Below are positions 34,163-42,877 of a DNA stretch of 64,000 bases, piece after piece. The DNA lies in assembly GCA_943356465.1 (NCBI GenBank), contig CALREX010000003.1, positions 110,450-174,449 of the forward strand. Reading direction: 5' to 3'. Position 1 is the first letter of the stretch. Each line of letters begins with the position of its first letter. The DNA is from Candidatus Peribacteria bacterium (lineage in GTDB: Bacteria; Patescibacteriota; Gracilibacteria; UBA1369; LOWO2-01-FULL-3). The notes under the pieces are model-generated. The model saw only the letters and a program-made list of their open reading frames with translations, searched no databases and had not been told where the DNA came from. The translations under genes and the position numbers were made by a program.

Positions 34163-35682
34163 TCCTCAATTCTAGGAAAAAGAACTTCGCTTTTTGAAAC
34201 AGCTGTTCCCTGCTTTAAAACTCCCCATTTCAAAGAATCAAGTTTCAAATCATTACTATCAGCTCCAATCTGTTTAAGGATTTTCACTGAACATTCAGGC
34301 AAAATCGGAGAAAACAAAATTCCTACAAATCTAAGTAATTCCAGAAGGTTATACAAAACCTCAGGGACACTTCCAGGATTTTCTTTTGCCATTGCCCAAG
34401 GTTTTTTATCATCGATATACTTATTTCCAAGATTCACAATAGAGATCAAAGCTTCGCATGCAACCTTCAAATCAAACCTTTCAAAAGCGGCTTTATAGGC
34501 TTCAACAGAAAGCATAAGCTGTTCATAAACACCTCCTCCATCAGCCATTTTAGGCACTTTCCCCTCACAATACCGATCAGTCATCATAACAACACGATTC
34601 ACCAAATTCCCCATGCTGTTCGCAAGTTCACTATTGAAAACCTCCAAAAATCTTTTGTGCGAAAAATCACCATCATCGGTAGTTGGAATTTCTTTAAGCA
34701 GATAATATCTCATTGCCTCACTTCCATATTTTTCAACATACTCAAGCGGATTTATGACATTTCCAAGGCTTTTGCTCATTTTTTCCCCTTCACTTGTCAC
34801 AAATCCATGCACATAAATAGCTTTCGGCAGAGCAAGTCCGGCAGACATAAGCATTCCAATCCAAATTCCGGCATGAAATCTTAAAATATCTTTCCCAATC
34901 AAATGTACATCGCACGGCCAAAATTTCTTGAAAGTATTCCCCTCATCACCATCCTCAGCATATCCAATTCCGGTAATATAATTCGAAAGCGCATCACACC
35001 AAACATACATCACCTGTGAATCATCATTTGGAACCGTAACCCCCCAAGGAAGCACATCTTTCGGACGCGAAAAACTCACATCCTTAAGACCTTCCTCCCC
35101 TATCAAATTCAACATTTCATTTTTTCTCGCCTCAGGAAGAATAAGCAATTTATCACTTTCTATAGCCTTTTTTATAGCATCAGAATATTTTGAAAGTTTG
35201 AAAAAATAATTTTCCTCTTCAAGAGTTTTCGGTTTTTTCTTATGAATAGGACAATTTCCAGCTTCATCCAAATCTTTCTCGGGAATAAAAGACTCGCACC
35301 CAACACAATAATTTCCTTTGTAAATTCCCTTATAAATATCTCCGGCATCAAACATTGCAGTCCAGATTTTCTGTGCACCTTTTTTGTGATGCTCGCTACT
35401 TGTACGCACAAATCCATCATAAGCCAGATTCAAAATTCCTTTTAAATCTTCAAATTGTTTTGCATTAAAATCAACAAACGCCTTCGTCTCCATGCCTTTT
35501 TCCTGTGCCGCTTCAAAGATTTTCACACCATGCTCGTCAGTTCCAGTAAGAAAAAACACACTATCCCCTTTCGCACGATGATAACGTGTAAGCGCATCAG
35601 CTTGCACAAATTCAAGCGCATGCCCGATATGTGGCGCCGCATTTACATATGCAATCGCTGTCGACAAATAAAATTTATTCAT
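34159..35682 (-). CDS. metG: Methionyl-tRNA synthetase
   Basis: This enzyme charges tRNA-Met. The HIGH motif is PHIGHALEF at residues 17-25, the second signature is GEKMSKSLGN near residue 300, and TGTDEHG follows in the Rossmann fold. One zinc knuckle is visible (CVGC ... NCPIH). At 507 aa it ends without the C-terminal tRNA-binding EMAP/OB domain of longer MetG, so it is the short form. It is the last gene behind the pilus operon and may be read through from it. Confidence 0.96.
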   Translation of the reverse strand: MNKFYLSTAIAYVNAAPHIGHALEFVQADALTRYHRAKGDSVFFLTGTDEHGVKIFEAAQEKGMETKAFVDFNAKQFEDLKGILNLAYDGFVRTSSEHHKKGAQKIWTAMFDAGDIYKGIYKGNYCVGCESFIPEKDLDEAGNCPIHKKKPKTLEEENYFFKLSKYSDAIKKAIESDKLLILPEARKNEMLNLIGEEGLKDVSFSRPKDVLPWGVTVPNDDSQVMYVWCDALSNYITGIGYAEDGDEGNTFKKFWPCDVHLIGKDILRFHAGIWIGMLMSAGLALPKAIYVHGFVTSEGEKMSKSLGNVINPLEYVEKYGSEAMRYYLLKEIPTTDDGDFSHKRFLEVFNSELANSMGNLVNRVVMMTDRYCEGKVPKMADGGGVYEQLMLSVEAYKAAFERFDLKVACEALISIVNLGNKYIDDKKPWAMAKENPGSVPEVLYNLLELLRFVGILFSPILPECSVKILKQIGADSNDLKLDSLKWGVLKQGTAVSKSEVLFPRIED

Positions 35683-35732
35683 GCAAAAAGCCTACCTTCA
35701 AGATACCTTTACGTCAAGATCATAAGCCAATA

Positions 35733-36974
35733 CTAATACCAATCCTTGGAGTTTTTATAAGTACTATACAAAGAGAAATTGAAAACAGGTATAAAACTAT
35801 CACGCTTCAAATTCACACTAATACTCTGTTTACTGTTGCCACTGTAACCGTTTGAAACGATCTCAGAATATTCACGAACAGTCTTGTTGTCATACACAGC
35901 ATTACCATCCAAAACAGCTCCATCCTCACCAAAAAGCTCAATCCTATAATACAATTTCGACATATCAAGTCTTCGTGATTCAGGAATACTATCCGCAAAA
36001 ACAGACGGATTCATAAGATTCGTCAGAGTCAAATAATTCAGTTTATGCTCCTGCAAAAAAGTTGAAATATCATAACAACTCGCAGTACTCAAAACTTCTC
36101 CATTTTCATAAATATAATGCTCACGTGCCTGTGTATTCAAACAATTTCCAACAACAGTTTTTGCGATGTCATTGCCGAGATGAACCTCTTGATATTCTTG
36201 AGATCCATATTGAACACATTTTATTCCGTCAGTATACCTCTCACCTTTAGCATTGCTGCAACTTATACTTCCAAACCAGGAAGGATTTGCCGCATTAGCA
36301 GGATTTTTTTCTCCAGCATTATTTAGCAATGAAAGCGCAGTAAAATCACTGATTGATTCAGTTTTATTTTTGGTTTCATTTTTTGATATTCCCAAAATTT
36401 TCCACCTTAAAATATCCCATCCACTAAGTTTAATTTTACTTTTTATATTAAGATCGGTATTCGGATTGAAAATTCCGTAAAATTCAACAGTGAAATCTCG
36501 CACCTTATGCTCTTTCCCGTCATTTCCGACTACAAAAAGCGGAATTGTAATAGATTCATTCAAACCAAGCACACTATAAAAAGCGGTCAAATCTTTTTCC
36601 GCACTTTTCTTATCAAAATCGGACGAAAAACACGGATAAGAATTACATGTATTATCAACTTTATACTCAGTCACAACATTTTTCTCGTCATCGATTTTCA
36701 TTGGCACAAAGCCTTTTTCTTTAGTTTCCCATCCCGGCAGATTATGTTTGATATTATATAGAGAAACCTCGATTCCTGACTCAGCTCCATAATAAGCACT
36801 TCCGGCATCCAAAACTTCTCTAGTCGTATAAATTTCACGTAAAACAAGTGAAGATAGAGCAAGAGAAACAGATATAAGAACACCCATTATAAGAAGCGCA
36901 GTCAAAAGCGCACTACCATTTTTCAAAAGTGCCTTTTCAATAACTTCTCTGATTTTTGCGCTAATTATTTGCAT
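35733..36974 (-). CDS. PilX-like pilus assembly protein
   Basis: An N-terminal hydrophobic helix (SALLTALLIMGVLISVSLAL, about residues 21-40) precedes a segment REIYTTREVLDAGSAYYGAE that matches the PilX N-terminal domain, where a conserved Ala/Glu-rich helix with AAEAG follows the membrane part. The remaining about 340 residues are variable and appear beta-rich. PilX-type proteins are minor pilins lacking a strict type III signal. It overlaps the upstream pilin gene (36965-37627) by 10 nt. Without homology searches the assignment rests on the N-terminus and operon position. Confidence 0.7.
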   Translation of the reverse strand: MQIISAKIREVIEKALLKNGSALLTALLIMGVLISVSLALSSLVLREIYTTREVLDAGSAYYGAESGIEVSLYNIKHNLPGWETKEKGFVPMKIDDEKNVVTEYKVDNTCNSYPCFSSDFDKKSAEKDLTAFYSVLGLNESITIPLFVVGNDGKEHKVRDFTVEFYGIFNPNTDLNIKSKIKLSGWDILRWKILGISKNETKNKTESISDFTALSLLNNAGEKNPANAANPSWFGSISCSNAKGERYTDGIKCVQYGSQEYQEVHLGNDIAKTVVGNCLNTQAREHYIYENGEVLSTASCYDISTFLQEHKLNYLTLTNLMNPSVFADSIPESRRLDMSKLYYRIELFGEDGAVLDGNAVYDNKTVREYSEIVSNGYSGNSKQSISVNLKRDSFIPVFNFSLYSTYKNSKDWY

Positions 36975-37627
36975 GTTGTAAGAGAATCATTTGGTTTATA
37001 AACTTGATTGTAAATTCTCGAAGAAATAGCTGTCTCAAAAGATACATTAAACATTTCACCGTTAAATTTCTCCTTCTCGAAAGTCGCTTTCACAAGGACA
37101 AAAGGCTGAAACTGATAAGCATCTTTAAATACATTTTTCTTGTCATAAGGATCAAGATGAGGATAAGCAAAAATCTGAAAATTCTTCACGTTCACTTCTG
37201 GAGAATTCAAAATAATTGCATTTTGAACATCACCTTTTTTGCCTTTTGAAATCTTGATAACTCCATGCTTTTTTTCAATACCGGAAGTTGAATCATTCAA
37301 TTCTTCCCTGAAAATCTTGGCAGTAAAACCACCGTCTTTTGAAATCAAATAAACCTCACTTTTTCCTCCATTCAAAGAGGTGGGATTACATATTCCGAAA
37401 TAATTATCATTTCCATAGTCAACCATACCTTCACGAAATTCTCTTACGACAGTATCAAAAACCCTTCTCGCATCAGAATACATGACACGATAATCATTTG
37501 CCTCTTTAAGCGATCTAACAATACCGGAATAAGAACCGATTAAAATCGACATAAACATAGCAAATATTCCAAGCGCTATAAGCGTTTCTACAAGCGTAAA
37601 ACCTCGTTTTAATTTATTTTTTATCAT
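36965..37627 (-). CDS. Type IV pilin-like protein (PilW-like)
   Basis: The prepilin signal KRGFTLVETLIALGIFAMF starts near residue 8, with cleavage expected after Gly9 and Glu5 of the mature protein present. The mature domain is about 210 residues. The position between PilV-like and PilX-like genes supports a minor pilin of the PilW type. It overlaps the upstream gene by 4 nt. Confidence 0.82.
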   Translation of the reverse strand: MIKNKLKRGFTLVETLIALGIFAMFMSILIGSYSGIVRSLKEANDYRVMYSDARRVFDTVVREFREGMVDYGNDNYFGICNPTSLNGGKSEVYLISKDGGFTAKIFREELNDSTSGIEKKHGVIKISKGKKGDVQNAIILNSPEVNVKNFQIFAYPHLDPYDKKNVFKDAYQFQPFVLVKATFEKEKFNGEMFNVSFETAISSRIYNQVYKPNDSLTTCK

Positions 37628-38223
37628 AAAGCTCCGCCTTTCCAGTTAGTGAATATTTCATTTAGTTTTACTTCTTTTTCTGATGTGCCATCAATCCATG
37701 AAACTTTTGAAACAATTCTCAAATAATCGCTACAAACAGGCAAACCACAATCATATGAAGAAACATAAAAAACACGTTTAAAACCATTTGCATTTTGAGT
37801 TGCTTCATTTTCACTATTGATTTGATGTACATTCCAAGGCGCATAACTACTCATCTGATCTATTCCGACCTGTGCATTTCCGGCCACAGTCCTTTCAAAA
37901 ACATCTATACTCTCAATTTCATACATATTACCTTGCCCAGCAGCAACAAATCCACTTCCCCAAATCTTCTTATTTACGTCTCCATCAAGCCAATCCTGAT
38001 TATGCAACCAGTTCGTATCACGAATATTTCTGAAAGCCTCAATTCCTTCCTGTGCATAGTAATAAGCCTGCAAAGTTTTCACATTATTTTTATTCGATTG
38101 AACAATTGTGACGAGCAAATTTGTCGCAGAAACTATGGCAACAGTCAAAATCGAAATTCCAACAAGGACCTCTGTAAGGGTAAATCCTCTCTTTTCACTG
38201 ATTTTTGTAAAAAACTTTTTCAT
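37624..38223 (-). CDS. Type IV pilin-like protein (PilV-like)
   Basis: The prepilin signal KRGFTLTEVLVGISILTVA starts at residue 11, with Glu5 in the mature form. The short motif YYAQEGIEAFRNIRDTNW after the helix is typical of PilV-type minor pilins. Four Cys or fewer remain in the mature domain (DCGLPVC, likely a disulphide pair). Overlaps both neighbours by 4 nt, so the four pilin-like genes are one tightly coupled unit. Confidence 0.83.
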   Translation of the reverse strand: MKKFFTKISEKRGFTLTEVLVGISILTVAIVSATNLLVTIVQSNKNNVKTLQAYYYAQEGIEAFRNIRDTNWLHNQDWLDGDVNKKIWGSGFVAAGQGNMYEIESIDVFERTVAGNAQVGIDQMSSYAPWNVHQINSENEATQNANGFKRVFYVSSYDCGLPVCSDYLRIVSKVSWIDGTSEKEVKLNEIFTNWKGGAL

Positions 38224-38915
38224 AATTTAAAGAAAATACTTTTTTTGTAATCAGGATTATTATCTCCATAACTTATATCAATTTTCAGTTCCACATCACC
38301 ATAACCCGTCTTTCCAGAAACTCCGTCATACAAAACTTCTATTTTCCCATCGGGCGGCAAAAAACGAACTTCAAGAGACTGAGAAACAGGAGTTCCCTGC
38401 CCACCGGAAGCGAAATTTCCAATCGATACATCGTCTATTTTTATAAGAGAATCTAACTCAAATAATTCATTCTTAGGAAAAGAACCATTGGTAACATCTT
38501 TACATCCTTCATAAACCCATGAATCACCTTGAAAAAACTTCTTTCCACTAAAGTCTTTTTGAGATGTATAAGCTAAAAATTTACCATCAGCACCTTTTTC
38601 AAATAAAACTGTAAAACATTTGGAATCAAAACCACCATTAGCTGAAGAATTTCCCGGCAAAGCATCCAATTCATTTCTTATCTCATCGGCTCTTTGGCTT
38701 TTATAAGCACCTAAAACAGCTTTATCTTTTTGCGAATTTATTTGCGAAACAATACTATCTGCAGACAAATTAAGGATTGCACTTTTTCTATATTGCAAAT
38801 ATCCGGCTATTGAAAGCATGGAAAGAACAGCAATAAGAGCCATTACAATAATTATCTCTACAAGAGTAAATCCATTTGGGAAAGCACCTGATTTTTTTTT
38901 AACTTCCAACAACAT
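38220..38915 (-). CDS. Type IV pilin-like protein (GspH/FimT-like)
   Basis: The prepilin signal is PNGFTLVEIIIVMALIAVLS, with the mature protein starting at Phe and Glu5 present. The frame is open 11 codons further upstream, but I chose the ATG at 38915 (MLLEVKKKSGAFPNGF). It gives a normal short basic leader and a 17-nt overlap with pilC instead of 50 nt. The mature region of about 215 residues has two Cys (KCFTV, EGCKDV). It is probably a minor pseudopilin. Confidence 0.8.
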   Translation of the reverse strand: MLLEVKKKSGAFPNGFTLVEIIIVMALIAVLSMLSIAGYLQYRKSAILNLSADSIVSQINSQKDKAVLGAYKSQRADEIRNELDALPGNSSANGGFDSKCFTVLFEKGADGKFLAYTSQKDFSGKKFFQGDSWVYEGCKDVTNGSFPKNELFELDSLIKIDDVSIGNFASGGQGTPVSQSLEVRFLPPDGKIEVLYDGVSGKTGYGDVELKIDISYGDNNPDYKKSIFFKL

Positions 38916-40146
38916 TGCTAAGATTAAAAATAGGAGCCATGATCGCAAGCGCCAAAAGCGCTACAAAAAGACCAACAAACAAAATCATCACAGGCTCAAA
39001 AACAGATGAAATTTTCTTAAGTCCATTGTCGATTTCTCTTTGATACTGATCCGCGATTTTCTCAGCAATTTTTCCAAGACTTGCTGAAGCCTCTCCAACA
39101 TGGAGCATCTGTACAACCTCAGCAGGAAAAAGAAAATCACTATCCATCAAACTGTCAGAAATCTTCTTACCGTCGCGCACAGCACTCATAACTTCCTGAG
39201 TCTTAAGCTTATAAAGCTTATTTGAAATTGCGCCTCCGGTAATAGCAATAGCGCGTATCACAGGAAGTCCGGCCTCAATGAGAAGACCTACCAAACTGAC
39301 AAATTGTAAAACATAAAGTTTTCGTAAAAGTCCTCCGACGATAGGAAACCTAAGCTTAAAACGATCCCATCTGTAAGCCCCATAATCACTTCCGACATAA
39401 ACATTAAAAATCCCATAAAACAACAAAGCTCCTGCTATAATAGCCCACCAATAACCTGTCACAGCTCTTTGCAAATTAAGCAAAACCATAGTCGCAAAAG
39501 GAAGTTTATCTTCCGTAACACCACCTTGTGTAAGCAAATTAAGCAAACTTGGAAAAACCCAAACCAGCATACCCACCGCAACAAGGACAAGCACACATAA
39601 AACCGCAATCGGGTATACAGCCGCTCCCCAAAGTTTTAATGACAAATCATGGCTTTTATCAAGTTGAGCGGAAAGCTTAAAAAGCATTGTATTCAGTTTT
39701 CCAGTTTCTTCTCCGGCACGTACGATTCCAACCTCGGATTCATCAAAAATAGTTTCAAATCTACTCATACTGTCAGCCAAAGTTGAACCATGTTCGCAGT
39801 TATAAGCCAAAGTATTCAAAATACGTGAAAGTCTCGGATTTTCCGTCCTTGCCGCAAGTGATTTAATAGCAGAAACAACTGGAATTCCAGCATCCACCAT
39901 AACCGCAAGCATATGGAAAAAATATGACTTATCCCTCAGTCCGACACTCGAACGATCTATAAAAAAATCATTCAGTTTTACAAAAAGTCCGCTATTTTCA
40001 TTATTATAAACTCCGTAAATAACTGTATCCACGACTTTGTCTTTTGAATTTTTTACACTATTCAAAACATCATATCCGCTTTCTGAAGCCCCAGAAACGA
40101 CAAAGTCAGTATCACGCGCACTCTGATTTTTTATATTATTTTCCAT
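38899..40146 (-). CDS. pilC: Type IV pilus inner-membrane platform protein PilC
   Basis: PilC (GspF family) is the polytopic platform on which the pilus is built. Two GspF domains are visible, the first from about residue 75 (FFHMLAVMVDAGIPVVSAIK) and the second from about 275 (FVSLVGLLIEAGLPVIRAI). Membrane helices lie near 175-205 (IAVLCVLVLVAVGMLVWVF), 235-255 and 385-405. The N-terminal about 60 residues are polar and poorly conserved. It lies in the pilus operon between pilO-like and the pilin genes. Confidence 0.93.
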   Translation of the reverse strand: MENNIKNQSARDTDFVVSGASESGYDVLNSVKNSKDKVVDTVIYGVYNNENSGLFVKLNDFFIDRSSVGLRDKSYFFHMLAVMVDAGIPVVSAIKSLAARTENPRLSRILNTLAYNCEHGSTLADSMSRFETIFDESEVGIVRAGEETGKLNTMLFKLSAQLDKSHDLSLKLWGAAVYPIAVLCVLVLVAVGMLVWVFPSLLNLLTQGGVTEDKLPFATMVLLNLQRAVTGYWWAIIAGALLFYGIFNVYVGSDYGAYRWDRFKLRFPIVGGLLRKLYVLQFVSLVGLLIEAGLPVIRAIAITGGAISNKLYKLKTQEVMSAVRDGKKISDSLMDSDFLFPAEVVQMLHVGEASASLGKIAEKIADQYQREIDNGLKKISSVFEPVMILFVGLFVALLALAIMAPIFNLSNVVGS

Positions 40147-40165
40147 AAAGTAACTCTTTCAATAA

Positions 40166-40750
40166 TTATTTTTTAAGATAAAAAGCCTGCATAGAAAGCG
40201 AAAAAGTCGCTCTGGTAGAATCCAATAAATCCGTTTTTCCAAGCTGAACATTTATACTGTCAACAATCAAGACTCTCGCATTTTGCTCAAGACTCTCGAG
40301 AAAGGACACGAGATCATTATAATTTCCCTCAAAACTTGCATTTATTCGAAGCGAACCAACTCCCTCCTTACTCGAAGAACCTTTTCCAAATCCTATAGAA
40401 TTAAGCTTTATATCATGAACTTTCGCCGTATCTATAAGATCGCGAATAATTTGATCCTGATCGATGTCTTTCGGAACAGACTTGAGAAGTTCTGTTTTCT
40501 TCACTTCACTAGACAAATCAAGCTCCTTTTCAGCCTTGGTCATTTCCGCAACTTTGGCTTTACTCTGCTCAATTTGCAAATTTTTACTGGAAATATCAGC
40601 ATTCGTCTTGCCAACATCCATAGCCAACCCTCTGGTATAAAAAACATATCCAAATAGAACAAGAAGCATCAGGAAAATGCCCGCAAGAGCACTTTTATTA
40701 CTACTGCCTTCCACGTATATTTGTTGACCTTGTACATTTTGTTCTAACAT
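40166..40750 (-). CDS. PilO-like pilus alignment protein
   Basis: One membrane helix (about residues 21-40, ALAGIFLMLLVLFGYVFYTR) is followed by a coiled coil (Lys/Glu/Ala-rich, about 42-85) and a ferredoxin-like domain with SLRINASFEGNYNDLVSFLESLE, the PilO hallmark. PilO pairs with PilN to connect the cytoplasmic and outer parts of the machine. The length of 194 aa is normal. Confidence 0.85.
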   Translation of the reverse strand: MLEQNVQGQQIYVEGSSNKSALAGIFLMLLVLFGYVFYTRGLAMDVGKTNADISSKNLQIEQSKAKVAEMTKAEKELDLSSEVKKTELLKSVPKDIDQDQIIRDLIDTAKVHDIKLNSIGFGKGSSSKEGVGSLRINASFEGNYNDLVSFLESLEQNARVLIVDSINVQLGKTDLLDSTRATFSLSMQAFYLKK

Positions 40751-40783
40751 ATTTTTGTTTTTATTTTAGTAATTTTTTTAAAT

Positions 40784-41386
40784 TTATCGTGAAATTTTAT
40801 TTGCACCAATTGCAGTGTCAGGCTTGCTATCGCCAAGACCGGCCTCACTAAGAGAAACATCAGCACTGTTTGGCAAATATTTCATGCTGATCAAAAATGT
40901 CAAAACCTGAGCACCTTTATCATCAACTCCATTTGAAATTGAAGGTACAAAAGCATCCTTGAAATACACACTTGCATTAAATCCTTTAATTAAATCAGCA
41001 ACATCAAAATAAGGATTTTCCGCTTTCTCATTTGTTTTTACATTCATCGAAATCTCATTATTCGAAGATCCGGAATACGAAAGAACTGTAACTATAGGCT
41101 GTCCATCAACCTTTGGGATAGTTTTTCTAATTTTCTTTATAACACTGGACCATTCTATAATTCCTTCATTTTTGAGTTCATTTATAGTTTTTTTTGCATT
41201 TATAGACTCCAAAACCTGCTTGTTTTCATACTGCAAAATCTGTTTGCCGTAATCAGCAATAAGCGCATCAGCCTTTGTTTCTTCGGTCGAAAGCGTCGAA
41301 ACTTGCCATGACAAATACAAATTGTATCCACCAAAAGCAACTACAGCTACAATTCCCAAGATCATTAGTGTTGAAAACCTTTTCAT
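40784..41386 (-). CDS. PilN-like pilus alignment protein
   Basis: One membrane helix (about residues 7-27, TLMILGIVAVVAFGGYNLYL) is followed by a coiled coil (about 32-75) and a C-terminal alpha/beta domain containing WSSVIKKIRKTIP and VTVLSYSGSSNNEISMNV. This is the PilN layout, and it precedes the pilO-like gene as in other bacteria. It is the first gene of the operon; pilM, which normally precedes pilN, is absent here. A -10 box TGGTAAAAT lies upstream. Confidence 0.72.
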   Translation of the reverse strand: MKRFSTLMILGIVAVVAFGGYNLYLSWQVSTLSTEETKADALIADYGKQILQYENKQVLESINAKKTINELKNEGIIEWSSVIKKIRKTIPKVDGQPIVTVLSYSGSSNNEISMNVKTNEKAENPYFDVADLIKGFNASVYFKDAFVPSISNGVDDKGAQVLTFLISMKYLPNSADVSLSEAGLGDSKPDTAIGANKISR

Positions 41387-41418
41387 TTTGTTTTTGTTTT
41401 AGTATTTACTTTCATATA

Positions 41419-41427
41419 ATTTTACCA
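41419..41427 (-). promoter_or_regulatory. Extended -10 box TGGTAAAAT of the pilus operon
   Basis: The minus strand reads TGGTAAAAT (hexamer 5 of 6) 32 nt before the pilN-like ATG. It is back to back with the promoter of the divergent RNHCP gene at 41469-41477. Confidence 0.55.
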
Positions 41428-41468
41428 CATTTGAAGCCAAAAAACAATAGCCCTAAGATAAATTTCCA

Positions 41469-41477
41469 TGCTATAAT
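41469..41477 (+). promoter_or_regulatory. Extended -10 TGCTATAAT, leaderless mRNA expected
   Basis: TGCTATAAT is followed by exactly 6 nt (CCACGC) and the ATG at 41484. A transcript starting at the usual distance would begin at the start codon. Confidence 0.65.
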
Positions 41478-41483
41478 CCACGC

Positions 41484-41846
41484 ATGAAAAAATTCACAGT
41501 CATAAACGAAGGATTTACCTGCGAAAAATGCGACGAAGTAAATCCAAAAGCGTTAAAAACATGTAGAAACCACTGCAAAAAATGCTTATATTCAAAACAC
41601 GTGGATTTAAAATATCCGGGAGACAGAATGTCACTATGCCTCGGGAACATGCCACCTGTTTTTGTTGAGCTGGATAAGAAAAAAGGATGGATGATTACCC
41701 ACAAATGCGAAACATGCGGCGAAACAAAAAGAAACAAAGCTGCAGACGAAGACAATCTCGATCTTCTATCTTCCATGATTTTCGAACAAAATAAAAAAAC
41801 TTATGAACATTCAAGAGGCCAAAAAGCTGGAGAAAAGCATCTTTGA
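41484..41846 (+). CDS. RNHCP-domain protein
   Basis: A 120-aa protein with eight Cys in zinc-binding spacing (Cys13/16, 27/31/34, 52, 75/78). The block CRNHCKKC at residues 27-34 matches the RNHCP domain, named after that motif; the final Pro is Lys here. The family is of unknown function and widespread in Patescibacteria and Actinobacteria. tilS starts within its last 44 nt, so the two are coupled. Confidence 0.82.
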   Translation: MKKFTVINEGFTCEKCDEVNPKALKTCRNHCKKCLYSKHVDLKYPGDRMSLCLGNMPPVFVELDKKKGWMITHKCETCGETKRNKAADEDNLDLLSSMIFEQNKKTYEHSRGQKAGEKHL

Positions 41847-42840
41847 ATCACTCTCAAAACATATCAAAAAAGGCGAAAAAGTGATTTTAGGCCTTTCGGG
41901 AGGACCGGATTCTGTGTTCCTTTTTGAAATGCTAAAAAAATTTGCAGAAAAGACAAAAGTAAAAATCATAGCAGCACACGTAAATCACATGCTTCGAGGA
42001 ATCGATAGTGAAAAAGATGAAAAATTCATAAAAAATCTGGCTAAAAAATATAAGACAGAAGTAAAAATTTTGAAGAAAGACATCGGAAAAATAAGCAAAA
42101 AACTGGGTCGAGGACTTGAAGAAACAGGAAGACAAATTCGCCATGAATTTTTCGCAAAACTCGCAAAAGAATTCAAAACAAATCTTATTTTGACAGCTCA
42201 CCATGCCGACGACAACCTCGAAACAATCCTTTTAAACATCTCACGAGGAGCGGGACTAAAAGGACTTCTTGGAATGGAAGAAAAAATCGAACATAAAATT
42301 TCAAACATAAATCTTCATTTCGTAAAACCACTTTTGCAAGTCCCAAAGCAACAAATCGAAGATTACCTCTCTCACAAAAAAATCGAATTCAGAAAAGACT
42401 TAAGCAATCTGGATGAAAAATTTAACAGGAATTTAATCAGAAGCAAAATCGTCCCGACACTAAAAAAAATCAATAAAAATATTTTTGGAACAGTTGCAAA
42501 AAACACAAAAAATATTGAAGAAACTTTGGAATTTCTGGACGAAGAAGCAAAAAAATTCATAAAAAAATCAGAAAAATTTCTAAAAGAAAAAAACACACTA
42601 ATCGCAAAAGATTTTAGAGAAGCAAATAAAGCGCTTAAAAAAGCCGTAATTCGCATACTATACAAAATAAACGCAAAGACACTAAAAGATTTCGGAAACG
42701 CACAAATAGACGAAATATTGAAAGTACTTGAAAAAAACATCGGGAACAAAAGCAAAAAAATAGGCAAAGTTATATTCTCTATAAACAAAAACAAGATCAA
42801 AGTTTCAGTTGAAAAAAAACATAAGAAAGTCCAGTATTAG
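41803..42840 (+). CDS. tilS: tRNA(Ile)-lysidine synthase TilS
   Basis: TilS converts the wobble C of tRNA-Ile(CAU) to lysidine so that it reads AUA. The PP-loop LGLSGGPDSVF is at residues 29-39; HVNHMLRG and EETGRQIRHEFF are further N-type ATPase motifs, followed by LTAHHADDNLET. At 345 aa it includes the N-terminal domain plus a Lys-rich helical part but is shorter than the E. coli enzyme (about 430). Overlap with the RNHCP gene and position before ftsH are typical of tilS-ftsH pairs. Confidence 0.93.
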   Translation: MNIQEAKKLEKSIFESLSKHIKKGEKVILGLSGGPDSVFLFEMLKKFAEKTKVKIIAAHVNHMLRGIDSEKDEKFIKNLAKKYKTEVKILKKDIGKISKKLGRGLEETGRQIRHEFFAKLAKEFKTNLILTAHHADDNLETILLNISRGAGLKGLLGMEEKIEHKISNINLHFVKPLLQVPKQQIEDYLSHKKIEFRKDLSNLDEKFNRNLIRSKIVPTLKKINKNIFGTVAKNTKNIEETLEFLDEEAKKFIKKSEKFLKEKNTLIAKDFREANKALKKAVIRILYKINAKTLKDFGNAQIDEILKVLEKNIGNKSKKIGKVIFSINKNKIKVSVEKKHKKVQY

Positions 42841-42877
42841 AGAAGTCAAAAAAACATTAAAAACATTTAAAATAAAT

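Noticed and set aside
41520-41550. GACGAAGTAAAT in the RNHCP gene resembling the tail of the palindromic element
   Set aside because: The match is short, lies in a conserved coding segment and has no flanking hairpin.
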